Part shown: one piece after another, positions 41,920-50,347 of the stretch | How the letters are laid out: each line of letters opens with the position of its first letter | How positions within the stretch are numbered: the first letter of the stretch is position 1 | Assembly (NCBI GenBank): GCA_042089915.1 | Contig: JBELJZ010000001.1 | Coordinates: 1 to 64,000, forward strand | Reading direction: 5' to 3' | From: UBA8752 sp002172485 | GTDB taxonomy: Bacteria > Bacteroidota > Bacteroidia > Flavobacteriales_D > Sanyastnellaceae | DNA length: 64,000 nt | Program-made: the position numbers and the translations under genes | Notes under the pieces: model-generated | Told to the model about the DNA's origin: nothing | What the model saw: only the letters and a program-made list of their open reading frames with translations | Databases searched by the model: none

Positions 41920-42050
41920 ACCCAGTCGGCAGGACCGACCCCGTTTCGAAGGGACCCGCCTGCCCCGGAGGGCTTGTCGAAAACCCCTGACGCGCCCGTT
42001 CGATGCGGCCGTCTCTCGAGCCAACTTGGAAGGCAAACACCGATTGCATC
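41920..42050 (+). other. Intergenic region with possible hairpin before murA
   Basis: GGCAGG (41928-41933) and CCTGCC (41959-41964) can pair around an inner CCC/GGG contact. This may be a weak terminator for the DUF4290 gene. No good -7 box is seen before murA, so murA may be transcribed from upstream. Confidence 0.25.
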
Positions 42051-43364
42051 ATGGGCACATTCGTCATCGAAGGAGGGCATCCCCTCAATGGATCCATCAC
42101 GCCCCAAGGGGCCAAGAATGAGGCCCTTCAGGTGGTCTGTGCCGTCCTGCTGACGGCGGAGCCCGTGACGATTTCCAATCTGCCGGACATCGTGGATGTC
42201 AACCGGCTCATTGACCTGCTCTCCTCCATGGGGGTCAAGGTGGAGAAGCTGGATGCGGGGTCCTTCCGTTTCCAGGCCGATGACGTCAACCTCGATTACC
42301 TCGAAAGTGCCGAATTCCGTCAAAAAGGCAGTGGGCTGCGCGGCAGTGTTATGGTGATGGGTCCCTTGCTGTCCCGGTTTGGCAAGGGCTACATGAGCAA
42401 GCCTGGCGGAGACAAAATCGGCCGCCGCCGGATGGACACCCACTTCATTGGATTCGAGAACCTCGGGGCGACGTTCCGGTACGATGCCGGCGAAAGCTTC
42501 TACCGCGCCGAGGCGCCGGATGGATTGAAGGGCAGCCACATGTTGCTCGACGAGGCTTCGGTAACGGGCACGGCCAACATCGTCATGGCCGCGGTCCTCG
42601 CCAAGGGCACCACCACCATCTACAACGCCGCGTGCGAGCCCTATTTGCAGCAGCTCTGTAAAATGATCAACAGCATGGGCGGCCGGATTTCCGGGGTCGG
42701 ATCCAATCTCCTCATCATTGAGGGCGTCGAATCCCTCGGTGGATGCGACCACCGTTGCTTGCCCGACATGATCGAAATCGGCAGTTTCATCGGCATGGCG
42801 GCCATGACCCAGGGCGAGCTGACCATCAAGGACGTCAGTTGGGACGATTTGGGCCAGATTCCGCGGGTGTTCCAGCGCATGGGCATCCAAGTCGAGCGCC
42901 GCGGAGAGGATCTCTATGTCCCGTACCAGAAGCACTACGAGATTGACACTTTCATCGACGGGTCCATCCTGACCGTGGCCGATGCACCTTGGCCGGGATT
43001 CACCCCAGACCTGCTGTCCATCCTCCTCGTCACCGCCACGCAGGCCCGGGGCAGCGTGTTGGTCCACCAGAAGATGTTCGAGTCCCGCCTCTTTTTCGTG
43101 GACAAGCTCATCGACATGGGGGCCCAGATCATTCTTTGTGATCCCCACCGCGCCACTGTCATCGGCCTCGACCGCAAGGCGCCATTGCGCGGGGTCACCA
43201 TGACGTCGCCGGACATCCGTGCCGGGGTGTCGCTCTTGATGGCTGCTTTGAGCGCAGAGGGCCGTTCCACCATTCACAACATCGGCCAGATCGACCGCGG
43301 TTACCAGTACATCGAGCACCGCCTGCGCGCCTTGGGCGCCCAAATTGAGCGCCTCGCAGACTGA
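42051..43364 (+). CDS. murA: UDP-N-acetylglucosamine 1-carboxyvinyltransferase
   Basis: The 437-residue enzyme transfers enolpyruvate from PEP to UDP-GlcNAc, the first committed step of peptidoglycan synthesis in the cytoplasm. The N-terminal IEGGHPLNGSITPQGAKNEALQ contains the catalytic Lys/Asn; the RFGKGYMSKPGGDKIGRRRMD loop and the C-terminal SPDIRAGVSLLMAALSAEG follow. The active-site loop Cys (Cys115 in E. coli) is Asp here (PGGDKIG), as in naturally fosfomycin-resistant MurA enzymes. The start MGTFVIEGG matches the family; GGAAGG ~16 nt upstream is the only Shine-Dalgarno-like sequence and is too far to be convincing. Confidence 0.95.
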   Translation: MGTFVIEGGHPLNGSITPQGAKNEALQVVCAVLLTAEPVTISNLPDIVDVNRLIDLLSSMGVKVEKLDAGSFRFQADDVNLDYLESAEFRQKGSGLRGSVMVMGPLLSRFGKGYMSKPGGDKIGRRRMDTHFIGFENLGATFRYDAGESFYRAEAPDGLKGSHMLLDEASVTGTANIVMAAVLAKGTTTIYNAACEPYLQQLCKMINSMGGRISGVGSNLLIIEGVESLGGCDHRCLPDMIEIGSFIGMAAMTQGELTIKDVSWDDLGQIPRVFQRMGIQVERRGEDLYVPYQKHYEIDTFIDGSILTVADAPWPGFTPDLLSILLVTATQARGSVLVHQKMFESRLFFVDKLIDMGAQIILCDPHRATVIGLDRKAPLRGVTMTSPDIRAGVSLLMAALSAEGRSTIHNIGQIDRGYQYIEHRLRALGAQIERLAD

Positions 43365-43390
43365 GTCGGGTCCGCCCGCCGTTCAAACCG

Positions 43391-43398
43391 TAAATTGT
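43391..43398 (+). promoter_or_regulatory. -7-like box of the thioredoxin-like gene
   Basis: TAAATTGT ends 8 nt before the ATG at 43407, inside the 42-nt gap after murA. Confidence 0.35.
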
Positions 43399-43406
43399 CT
43401 CTTCAA

Positions 43407-43952
43407 ATGCGTCTTCTCTCCCTCCCCCGTTTTTCCGTGGCGCTGACCACGGTTGTCCTTGCCCTCGCGCTTCCAGTGTCCGCCCAAGATGAGCGCCGCA
43501 TCGGGTCCAGTGTGGGCGACCTCGCACCAGAGCTGATCCTTCAAGGGGTCGATGGGGATCAAGTTCGACTCAGTGACCTCCGCGGTCAACTGGTGTTGGT
43601 GGACTTCTGGGCCAGTTGGTGTGGCCCTTGTCGCCGGGAGAACCCCAATGTGGTGAACGCCTACAAGAAGTACCGGAAGGCCAAGTTCAAGTCGGCCGAT
43701 GGATTCACCGTGGCCAGCGTTTCCCTGGACCGCAAGCAGGAGAGCTGGGAAAAGGCGATCAAGCAGGACGAATTGGGTTGGGATTGGCATGGCAGCGACC
43801 TGAGCGGATGGGACAGCGAAGCCGCCGCACTGTATGGGGTCAGCAGCATTCCCATGAGCTTTCTTGTGGATGAGAACGGCATCATTGTCGCCAAGAACCT
43901 TCGGGGCATGGAGCTCCACATTCAGATCGACCAGCACGTCGCCAAGCTCTGA
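43407..43952 (+). CDS. TlpA-like exported thioredoxin-fold protein
   Basis: The 181-residue protein has a signal peptide (FSVALTTVVLALALPVSAQ) and a thioredoxin/AhpC-TSA fold with redox motif FWASWCGPCRREN near residue 73, followed by SIPMSFLVDENG with the cis-Pro region. It probably reduces disulfides or acts in cytochrome c maturation in the periplasm; substrate unknown. I chose the ATG at 43407. A TTG four codons earlier is possible but less likely. Confidence 0.88.
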   Translation: MRLLSLPRFSVALTTVVLALALPVSAQDERRIGSSVGDLAPELILQGVDGDQVRLSDLRGQLVLVDFWASWCGPCRRENPNVVNAYKKYRKAKFKSADGFTVASVSLDRKQESWEKAIKQDELGWDWHGSDLSGWDSEAAALYGVSSIPMSFLVDENGIIVAKNLRGMELHIQIDQHVAKL

Positions 43953-44067
43953 CACGCCTGACAGGTTCGGTCGCTTCGACTGACAGCCGGTCGTGCACCC
44001 TGTCACGATGTCTGTCCCGCAGGGGATGGCACGTGCATTGGACAGGGTGGTTCAAATTCGCAATCCC
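43953..44067 (+). other. Intergenic leader before grpE with clustered TGACAG/CTGTC motifs
   Basis: The 115-nt stretch contains repeated TGACAG and CTGTC words (about 43957, 43980, 43999, 44011, 44040), so several short stems are possible. CAAATTCG (44053-44060) lies 7 nt before an ATG at 44068. No CIRCE heat-shock element is seen. Confidence 0.3.
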
Positions 44068-44079
44068 ATGCTGCACGCC

Positions 44080-44655
44080 ATGAACGAGGAGAAGCCCCGC
44101 TACACCGCGGACACCCAAGACACCGCGCCCGAAGCCGAAGAGCAGGAGGCCCAAGTGCCGAATGCTGAGGAGTCCCATGCCGACGGCGCCGAGTCCGACG
44201 GGGAGCCTGCGTCAAGTGAGGCGTTGAACGAAGAGGAAGAGGCCTGGCGGGACAAGTACCTGCGACTGTACGCCGAATTCGACAATTTCCGGAAGCGGAC
44301 GATGCGGGAGCGTGCCGATTTGGTGCGCAGCGCCGGCCGCGATCTGAGCGAGGCGATGTTGACCGTCCTCGACGACTTCGAGCGGGCCGAGGCCGCCGGC
44401 GAAGGGCAAGACCTCGCCCAGATTCAGGAAGGATATCGGCTCATCGGACAGAAAATGCGGGGCATCCTCGAAGCCCGGGGTGTACTGCGCATGGAAGCCA
44501 AAGGCGCCGAATTCGACACCGACCTCCACGAGGCCATCACCCAGATTCCCGCACCGAGCGAGGATCTCAAGGGCAAGGTGGTCGACGTCGTGGAGCCCGG
44601 TTACAAGCTTCATGACAGCGTACTCCGCTTCGCCAAAGTGGTGGTCGGCAACTGA
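44080..44655 (+). CDS. grpE: GrpE nucleotide exchange factor
   Basis: The 191-residue protein has a low-complexity acidic N-terminus (EPEAEEQEAQ-like, residues ~1-50) followed by the long GrpE coiled coil (LRLYAEFDNFRKRTMRERAD). The beta-wing C-terminus includes DTDLHEAITQIPAPSED and the signature KGKVVDVVEPGYKLHDSVLRFAKVVV. It releases ADP from DnaK. The start could be ATG 44068 (MLHAMNEE) or 44080; I give the latter. It is followed 8 nt later by dnaJ; dnaK is not in this window. Confidence 0.93.
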   Translation: MNEEKPRYTADTQDTAPEAEEQEAQVPNAEESHADGAESDGEPASSEALNEEEEAWRDKYLRLYAEFDNFRKRTMRERADLVRSAGRDLSEAMLTVLDDFERAEAAGEGQDLAQIQEGYRLIGQKMRGILEARGVLRMEAKGAEFDTDLHEAITQIPAPSEDLKGKVVDVVEPGYKLHDSVLRFAKVVVGN

Positions 44656-44663
44656 TCCAGTCC

Positions 44664-45776
44664 ATGTCCAAGCGCGATTACTACGAAATCCTCGGCGTCG
44701 ACCGGGGCGCCTCGGAGGCCGACATCAAGAAGGCCTATCGGAAGCTGGCCATCAAGTACCACCCCGACAAGAACCCCGACAACGCGGATGCGGAAGGGCG
44801 TTTCAAGGAGGCAGCCGAGGCCTATGAGGTTCTGAGTGACCAGCAGAAGCGGGCCAAGTACGACCGCTTCGGCCATGCCGGTGTGGGCGGTGCCGCAGGC
44901 GGCGGTGGTGCCGGCATGAACATGGACGACATCTTCAGCCAGTTCGGAGACATCTTCGGCGGTGCTTTTGGAGATGCGTTTGGCGGTGGCGGCCCCCGCG
45001 GTCCCCGTCGCACCAAAGGCTCCAACCTGCGGATCAAGGTGCAGTTGACCTTGGAGGAAATCGCCGAGGGCGTGACCAAGAAAGTCAAGGTGTTCCGGCT
45101 CGTCCAGGCGGAAGGCGTCGAGTACGACACCTGCCGGCAATGCAACGGCACCGGTCAGGTGCGGCAGGTGCGCAACACCATTCTCGGTCAGATGCAGACT
45201 GCATCCACCTGTCCTTCCTGTGGCGGACTGGGCCGCAGTGTCAAGTCCAAGCCGAAGAATGCGGACCAACACGGTTTGCGTAGGGAGGAGACGGTGGTGG
45301 ACATCGAAATTCCCGCTGGCGTGGAAGACGGGATGCAGCTCAACCTGCGCGGCAAGGGCAATGCAGCCCCGGCAGGCGGCATTCCTGGCGACTTGCTGGT
45401 CCAGATTCGCGAAGCTGACCACGACGACTTCACCCGCAACGGACGCAACCTCCACCTCGACCACCACATTTCCTTCATCGACGCGACCCTCGGGTCCCAG
45501 GTGGAGATTCCCCTGCTCTCGGGCAAGGCCAAGATTCGCATCGAACCTGGCACGCAAGGCGGCAAGATTGTCCGCCTCAAGGGCAAGGGGCTGCCCTCCG
45601 TGGACAGTTACGGCCGAGGCGATTTGCTGGTGAACCTCAACGTGTGGACCCCCCAGGAATTGACGGCCGAGGAGCGCAAAACCTTGGAAAGCTGGCGCGA
45701 AGCGGCCAACTTCCAGCCCAATCCGGACGCCCGCGACACAGGTTTTTTTGACCGCGTGCGGGACATGTTCAGCTGA
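44664..45776 (+). CDS. dnaJ: DnaJ co-chaperone (two zinc motifs)
   Basis: The 370-residue protein has an N-terminal J domain with the HPD motif (KYHPDKNPDN), a Gly/Phe-rich linker (residues ~72-112) and a zinc-finger region with only two CxxCxGxG motifs (CRQCNGTG and CPSCGGLG) instead of four. Two client-binding beta domains follow. It delivers misfolded clients to DnaK and stimulates its ATPase. The reduced zinc-finger is, from memory, usual for Bacteroidota DnaJ. It overlaps the ABC ATPase gene by one base (TGATG). Confidence 0.95.
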   Translation: MSKRDYYEILGVDRGASEADIKKAYRKLAIKYHPDKNPDNADAEGRFKEAAEAYEVLSDQQKRAKYDRFGHAGVGGAAGGGGAGMNMDDIFSQFGDIFGGAFGDAFGGGGPRGPRRTKGSNLRIKVQLTLEEIAEGVTKKVKVFRLVQAEGVEYDTCRQCNGTGQVRQVRNTILGQMQTASTCPSCGGLGRSVKSKPKNADQHGLRREETVVDIEIPAGVEDGMQLNLRGKGNAAPAGGIPGDLLVQIREADHDDFTRNGRNLHLDHHISFIDATLGSQVEIPLLSGKAKIRIEPGTQGGKIVRLKGKGLPSVDSYGRGDLLVNLNVWTPQELTAEERKTLESWREAANFQPNPDARDTGFFDRVRDMFS

Positions 45777-46720
45777 TGACACACGCCCTCGACATCAGGA
45801 AATTGGAAAAGGCCTACGGGCCCCAGCGCGTCTTGAAAGGCGTCAACTTGGATGTCAAACCGGGCTCTATCATGGGCCTGCTCGGCCCGAACGGGGCAGG
45901 AAAGTCCACGCTCATTCGCAGTGTCATGGGCATTGTCGAGCCGGATGCTGGCTCCATCCGGATTGGCGGCCACCCCTGGTCACGTGAAGCCGTCCGCGGG
46001 GTAGGGTACCTCCCAGAGGAGCGCGGTTTGTACAAGGACATGAAGGTGGGCGAGCAGGCCGTGTACTTTGCCCGGCTCAAAGGCATGGACAAAGCCGATG
46101 CTGTCCGGGCCTTGAAGGGTTGGTTCGAGCGCCTTGAAGTGGCCGGATGGTGGGACCGAAAGGTCTCCGACATCTCGAAGGGCATGGCCCAGAAAATCCA
46201 GTTCATCTGCACCGTGGTGCATGAGCCGGCACTGCTCATTCTCGATGAGCCGCTGAGTGGATTCGACCCCATCAACGCCCGCCGGATCATCGATGCGGTG
46301 CGGGATTTGGCCGAATCGGGGACGTCGATCTTACTGTCGACCCACGACATGCCGAGTGTGGAGCGCCTCTGTGACGAGGTGGTCCTGTTGCATGGAGGGG
46401 AAGTGGTCTTGTCCGGAAAGGCAGACGTCCTTCGCGAAGAAGGGTGGGCCGGCGAGCAAGAAGTCGTCTTTCGGGGCAATGACCTTGCGTTCACCAACGC
46501 GCTGGGTGCCGGGGCACACCTGGATCGCATCGAGCCCGATGTGGCGGACGGCGTGAGACGGGCCCACCTCCGGCTACGCGACCCCGCTCAGACTGCCGGT
46601 GTGCTGCAGGCCCTGTCTTCTTCTGTGGATGTGCTGGAATTCGTCAAGGTCCGCCCCACCATGGAGTCTCTGTTCATCCAAGCCGTGAATGCGGCGGGGT
46701 CCAACACCGAGGCCGCATGA
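45776..46720 (+). CDS. ABC transporter ATP-binding subunit (NatA type)
   Basis: The 314-residue protein is one ATPase domain: Walker A GLLGPNGAGKSTLI, ABC signature ISKGMAQKIQF (variant of LSGGQ), Walker B LLILDEPLSGFDP and the H-loop LSTHDMPSV. A C-terminal extension of about 80 residues is typical of the NatA/DUF4162 group. It forms an inner-membrane exporter with the permease whose gene overlaps by 4 nt. The substrate is unknown; family members move Na+, antibiotics or peptides. Confidence 0.92.
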   Translation: MTHALDIRKLEKAYGPQRVLKGVNLDVKPGSIMGLLGPNGAGKSTLIRSVMGIVEPDAGSIRIGGHPWSREAVRGVGYLPEERGLYKDMKVGEQAVYFARLKGMDKADAVRALKGWFERLEVAGWWDRKVSDISKGMAQKIQFICTVVHEPALLILDEPLSGFDPINARRIIDAVRDLAESGTSILLSTHDMPSVERLCDEVVLLHGGEVVLSGKADVLREEGWAGEQEVVFRGNDLAFTNALGAGAHLDRIEPDVADGVRRAHLRLRDPAQTAGVLQALSSSVDVLEFVKVRPTMESLFIQAVNAAGSNTEAA

Positions 46721-48066
46721 GGGTCGGATTGCTCGGCGCGGTGATTTTCCGCGAGTGGCGAACGCGGGTGATCAAGAAGAGCTTCGTCATCGGCACCTTG
46801 CTCATGCCGTTTTTGATGGTGGGCTTTGTGGCGGGGGTTGTCCTTTTCACCGACAGAACGGAACAGGAGCAACGTGTTTTGGTGGAGGATGCCCCCGGCC
46901 TGATTACCCGGTTGGATGCGGCATCGGGCCAGTATGTGCCGCGGTGTCCAGGATGTTTTCCGGAGCGCGCCAATCACGGCTATCGATTTGTCCGCGAGGC
47001 ACCGGCAGACAGCGTTTGGCAGGCGCAGGGCTACACCTTGTTGGTCGAATACGACGAGGCCGTCCTGCAGAACAAAGCCGGCTATCTGGTTTACGAAACC
47101 TCACCAGGCATGGTGGCCAAGCGCCACATCGAGCGGGATCTCAGCCGCGCCATGGAGCACGCACGTGTCTTGGCCAGCACCGATTTGGATTGGGCAGCCT
47201 ACCAACGGTTGAAGCTGGACTTGATCCTGGTGGACCGCGAAGTGTCGGAAGCGGGACGCGTCGAGGGCGGTGGCGAAGAAATTCGCGGGGGCATTGGGTT
47301 TCTCTTCAGTGCCATCCTGTTCTTGGTGCTCGCTGTCTACGGCGGTTTGATCATGCGGAGCGTGGTGGAGGAGAAGTCCAACCACGTGATTGAAGTGCTC
47401 ATCGCCGTGGTGCGACCGGAGGAGTTGCTGCTCGGCAAGGTCATGGGTACCGGGGCCGTGGCACTGACCCAATTGGTGGCTTGGAGCGTGTTGTCCACGG
47501 TCGCCTTTTCTGCATTCCAACTCTTCTTTGACAGCGGCGCCCTGACCCCCGGAGGTGCCATGGCCGTGGGAGAAGAGGTGCCTGTTGACCTGTTGACGGT
47601 CATGGCCGAGAACGAGTTCACTGCGATCCTGTTGGACATCCAGTGGGGGCTGATGGCCCTGAGTACCATCGGATTTTTCGTGGGAGGGTATCTCCTGTAC
47701 GGCAGCCTGTATGCCGCCGTGGGCGCTTCCGTGGCTTCCGAGCAAGAGGGTCAGAGCATGGTGGTCCCCATCATCTTGCCGCTGATGTTCGCCTACGTCG
47801 TGGGCAGTGGCGCTTTACAGAATCCCGAGATGGCCGCCTTCACGGCATTGAGCTGGTTCCCATTGACGTCACCGGTGATGATGCTTGTTCGCGTCGCCGT
47901 GGGCGTGTCCTTGTGGGAGGTGATCGGCTCTTGGCTCCTGCTGTTGCTGACGGCGCGGGCGACATTGTGGCTGGCCGGTCGCATCTATCGCCACGGTGTC
48001 TTGCACGACGGAAGTCTGACGGGGTGGAAGTTGATTGCCCAGTGGGTCAGGGGCCATGGACGCTGA
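46717..48066 (+). CDS. ABC-2 type transporter permease (NatB-like)
   Basis: The 449-residue membrane protein has one N-terminal helix (LLMPFLMVGFVAGVVLF), a large extracytoplasmic domain (residues ~50-190) and a C-terminal block of about five helices starting FLFSAILFLVLAVYGGLIM. The segment SVVEEKSNHVIEVLIAVVRPEELLLGK is diagnostic of ABC-2 export permeases. It pairs with the ATPase gene just upstream. The ppx gene begins inside its end (11-nt overlap). Confidence 0.9.
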   Translation: MRVGLLGAVIFREWRTRVIKKSFVIGTLLMPFLMVGFVAGVVLFTDRTEQEQRVLVEDAPGLITRLDAASGQYVPRCPGCFPERANHGYRFVREAPADSVWQAQGYTLLVEYDEAVLQNKAGYLVYETSPGMVAKRHIERDLSRAMEHARVLASTDLDWAAYQRLKLDLILVDREVSEAGRVEGGGEEIRGGIGFLFSAILFLVLAVYGGLIMRSVVEEKSNHVIEVLIAVVRPEELLLGKVMGTGAVALTQLVAWSVLSTVAFSAFQLFFDSGALTPGGAMAVGEEVPVDLLTVMAENEFTAILLDIQWGLMALSTIGFFVGGYLLYGSLYAAVGASVASEQEGQSMVVPIILPLMFAYVVGSGALQNPEMAAFTALSWFPLTSPVMMLVRVAVGVSLWEVIGSWLLLLLTARATLWLAGRIYRHGVLHDGSLTGWKLIAQWVRGHGR

Positions 48067-49054
48067 GCACCGACACCGGGTCGCCATCGCCGATTGCGGC
48101 ACCAACACCTTCACACTGCACATTGCCCGAATCACCGCGGAGGGGTGGGCCACCGTGTTTCAGCAGCGGCGTCTCGTTCGGCTGGGGGCGGACAGCTTTC
48201 GGACCGGCCGGCTTGCACCGGACCGGATGCGCCGTGGTTTGGACGTATTGTCCTCGTTTCGCGAGGCGGCGCTGAACTTGGGGGTGACCCACCTCCGTGC
48301 AGTCGGGTGCAGCGCGCTCCGAGATGCCGCCAATGCGCCAGATTTCTTGCGCCGTGCGGCGGATTTGGGGTGGGCCATCGACGTGATCGACGGAGATCAG
48401 GAGGCCCACTGGATCCACCTTGGAGTGGCCGACACGGTCCCGCTGGATTCCTTGGGTGATCGCGTGGCCTTGACCTTGGACATCGGCGGGGGGAGTGTGG
48501 AATGCGTGGTGTGGGACCGGGAGCAAGTGTTCGGGCGGTACAGCTTGGACATGGGGGTCGCGCGCCTCACCGATTGGATCAAGCCAGCCGATCCCTTGCG
48601 GGCCTCTGATGTCGCGTCCCTGAAGAAGATCGTGGATGCCGCATTGGACCCCGTCATGTTGGACCTCGGTGACCGACAACCGACCGTTCTGGTGGGAACC
48701 AGCGGTGCGTTCAATGCGCTCGCTGCGGTGGAAGATGCCGATGCCGCCTGGCACGACCCGAGGATCGCCGATGCATTGCCTTTGCCCACCTTGAAGTCCA
48801 GGTGCCAAGCCTTGTCCAAATTGGACAAAGCGGCTTTGCGCGACACGCCGGGCATCCACCCCGATAGGGTGCCGTACATGGCCTTGGCTTGCGTGCTGAT
48901 CGACCATGTGCTGGACCGCTTCCCGATCATTGAGGAAGTGCGCCGCTCCCGCCACACCGTCGCGGAGGGCATTCTGGTGGAAGCGACCCGCGGGATTTCC
49001 AAGGGTCTGTCCTCCGAATGGCGCGCTGTGGATGGAGGGGGGGAGGAAGATTGA
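48056..49054 (+). CDS. Ppx/GppA-family exopolyphosphatase/(p)ppGpp phosphatase
   Basis: The 332-residue protein is the actin-like (ASKHA) core of the family: phosphate 1 loop IADCGTNTFTLHI, AVGCSALRDAANAP, phosphate 2 motif LTLDIGGGSVECVVW and a final TSGAFNALAAV segment. The C-terminal HD-like domain of long Ppx proteins is missing. It removes phosphate from polyphosphate or converts pppGpp to ppGpp; by eye the two cannot be separated. It overlaps the permease gene by 11 nt and lies 23 nt before the NtrC-like regulator. Confidence 0.9.
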   Translation: MDAEHRHRVAIADCGTNTFTLHIARITAEGWATVFQQRRLVRLGADSFRTGRLAPDRMRRGLDVLSSFREAALNLGVTHLRAVGCSALRDAANAPDFLRRAADLGWAIDVIDGDQEAHWIHLGVADTVPLDSLGDRVALTLDIGGGSVECVVWDREQVFGRYSLDMGVARLTDWIKPADPLRASDVASLKKIVDAALDPVMLDLGDRQPTVLVGTSGAFNALAAVEDADAAWHDPRIADALPLPTLKSRCQALSKLDKAALRDTPGIHPDRVPYMALACVLIDHVLDRFPIIEEVRRSRHTVAEGILVEATRGISKGLSSEWRAVDGGGEED

Positions 49055-49065
49055 CCTGCATCGGC

Positions 49066-49073
49066 GATTTTCG
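49066..49073 (+). promoter_or_regulatory. Start-proximal -7-like box of the NtrC-like gene
   Basis: GATTTTCG ends 4 nt before the ATG at 49078. The first base differs from consensus. A TTG at 49051-49053 is too close to be a canonical -33. Confidence 0.35.
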
Positions 49074-49077
49074 CACC

Positions 49078-50244
49078 ATGGCCCGCATTCTCATCATCGA
49101 CGACGAACGACTGATCCGGCACGCCCTGCGCGACATTCTCGAGTACGAGAAACACGAGGTGGTCGACTCGGAGGACGGCGACAGCGGCCTGAAAGCCGCG
49201 CTGGAAGGCAAATTCGACGCCGTATTCTGCGATGTCAAGATGCCCGGAAAGGACGGCATCGAGGTTGTGGAGGCCCTCGCGCTCAAAGGGGTGGCCACCC
49301 CCGTCATCATCATGACCGGCCACGGCAGTGTGGAACTGGCGGTCCAAGCCTTGAAAGCCGGAGCGTACGATTTCATCGAGAAGCCGCTGGACCTCAATCG
49401 GGTGCTGGTGGCCTTGCGCAATGCCACGGACCGCGAGGAACTCCGCAAGGAAACCGTGGTGTTGCGCCAGCGGAAGCGCAACGGGGATGGGCACGACATG
49501 GTGGGGCGCAGTGCCGCCCTGGAAGACATCCGCGGCATCATCGCCAAGGTGGCGCCCACGGATGCCCGCGTCATGATCACGGGGGCCAACGGCACGGGCA
49601 AAGAGGTGGTGGCGCGCCACATCCATGCCGAGAGCACCCGGAAAGGCGGGCCGTTTGTCGAGGTCAACTGCGCCGCCATCCCTTCCGAGCTCATCGAATC
49701 CGAGCTCTTCGGTCACGAAAAAGGTGCGTTCACGAGTGCGGTCAAGCAGCGGAAAGGCCGGTTTGAGCAGGCACAAGGTGGCACGCTGTTTCTCGATGAG
49801 ATCGGGGACATGGCCCTTCCAGCGCAAGCCAAGATGTTGCGCGCCTTGCAGGAAAAAGTCATCCAGCGCGTCGGCGGCGACAAGAACATTTCTGTGGACG
49901 TGCGCGTTCTGGCCGCCACCAATAAGGATTTGGCCACAGAAATTGCCGAAGGCCGGTTCCGGGAGGACCTCTTCCACCGGATCAACGTCATTCCGATTCA
50001 CCTGCCGAGCCTGTCGGAGCGCAGTGAGGATGTGCCGCTCTTGGTCGAGCATTTCCTCGGCGGGGTAGCCGCCGATCTCGGTGTCTCTGCGCCGGTCTTT
50101 GACAAGGCGGCATTGAAGGCTTTGGCCAAAGCGCCTTGGCGCGGGAACATCCGGGAATTGCGGAATGTGGTGGAGCGCCTCGTCATCCTCTGCGGGGAGA
50201 CCGTGACCGCCGATGATGTCCGGCGATACGTCTCGCTGGACTGA
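49078..50244 (+). CDS. NtrC-like AAA+ response regulator without the sigma-54 GAFTGA loop or a Fis domain
   Basis: The protein has 388 residues. A receiver domain (phospho-Asp in AVFCDVKMPGKDG) is followed by an AAA+ domain with Walker A GANGTGKEVVARH, Walker B GTLFLDEIGDM and arginine finger EDLFHRINV, plus WRGNIRELRNVVERL. The GAFTGA loop that contacts sigma-54 reads GAFTSA. The protein ends (VTADDVRRYVSLD) before any Fis-type helix-turn-helix, so direct DNA binding is doubtful. It may act without sigma-54 or through a partner. No histidine kinase is adjacent. It follows ppx by 23 nt. Confidence 0.9.
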   Translation: MARILIIDDERLIRHALRDILEYEKHEVVDSEDGDSGLKAALEGKFDAVFCDVKMPGKDGIEVVEALALKGVATPVIIMTGHGSVELAVQALKAGAYDFIEKPLDLNRVLVALRNATDREELRKETVVLRQRKRNGDGHDMVGRSAALEDIRGIIAKVAPTDARVMITGANGTGKEVVARHIHAESTRKGGPFVEVNCAAIPSELIESELFGHEKGAFTSAVKQRKGRFEQAQGGTLFLDEIGDMALPAQAKMLRALQEKVIQRVGGDKNISVDVRVLAATNKDLATEIAEGRFREDLFHRINVIPIHLPSLSERSEDVPLLVEHFLGGVAADLGVSAPVFDKAALKALAKAPWRGNIRELRNVVERLVILCGETVTADDVRRYVSLD

Positions 50245-50347
50245 TTCTAGAGACGGCTTCATCAAGGTCAAGTTGTTGATGGGGAGTCACTTGGAGGCAA
50301 CCTTGTCCGAAGTACACGTCTACCTTGTGTAAGCAAAGCCCCAGCAC
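50245..50347 (+). promoter_or_regulatory. Intergenic promoter region of the small membrane protein gene
   Basis: TACCTTGT (50321-50328) is a -7-like box, 19 nt before the ATG at 50348, with TTG at 50303-50305 closer than the normal spacing. No terminator is clearly visible in this 103-nt gap. Confidence 0.35.

Noticed and set aside
41628..43343. Minus-strand frame opposite DUF4290 and murA
   Set aside because: MurA on the plus strand has all catalytic motifs; the antisense frame has no homologue-like features.
42051..43364. Loss of MurA activity because the active-site Cys is replaced
   Set aside because: Asp at this position is known in functional MurA enzymes, and other catalytic residues are intact.
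43953..44079. CIRCE element before grpE/dnaJ
   Set aside because: No TTAGCACTC-N9-GAGTGCTAA inverted repeat is present; only short TGACAG/CTGTC words are seen.
45115..45240. Deletion of half the DnaJ zinc finger
   Set aside because: Two CxxCxGxG motifs instead of four are, from memory, the usual Bacteroidota form, and the rest of the domain is in frame, so no recent deletion is needed.
48397..50271. Minus-strand frame opposite ppx and the NtrC-like gene
   Set aside because: It covers two well-supported plus-strand genes and shows no coherent motif.
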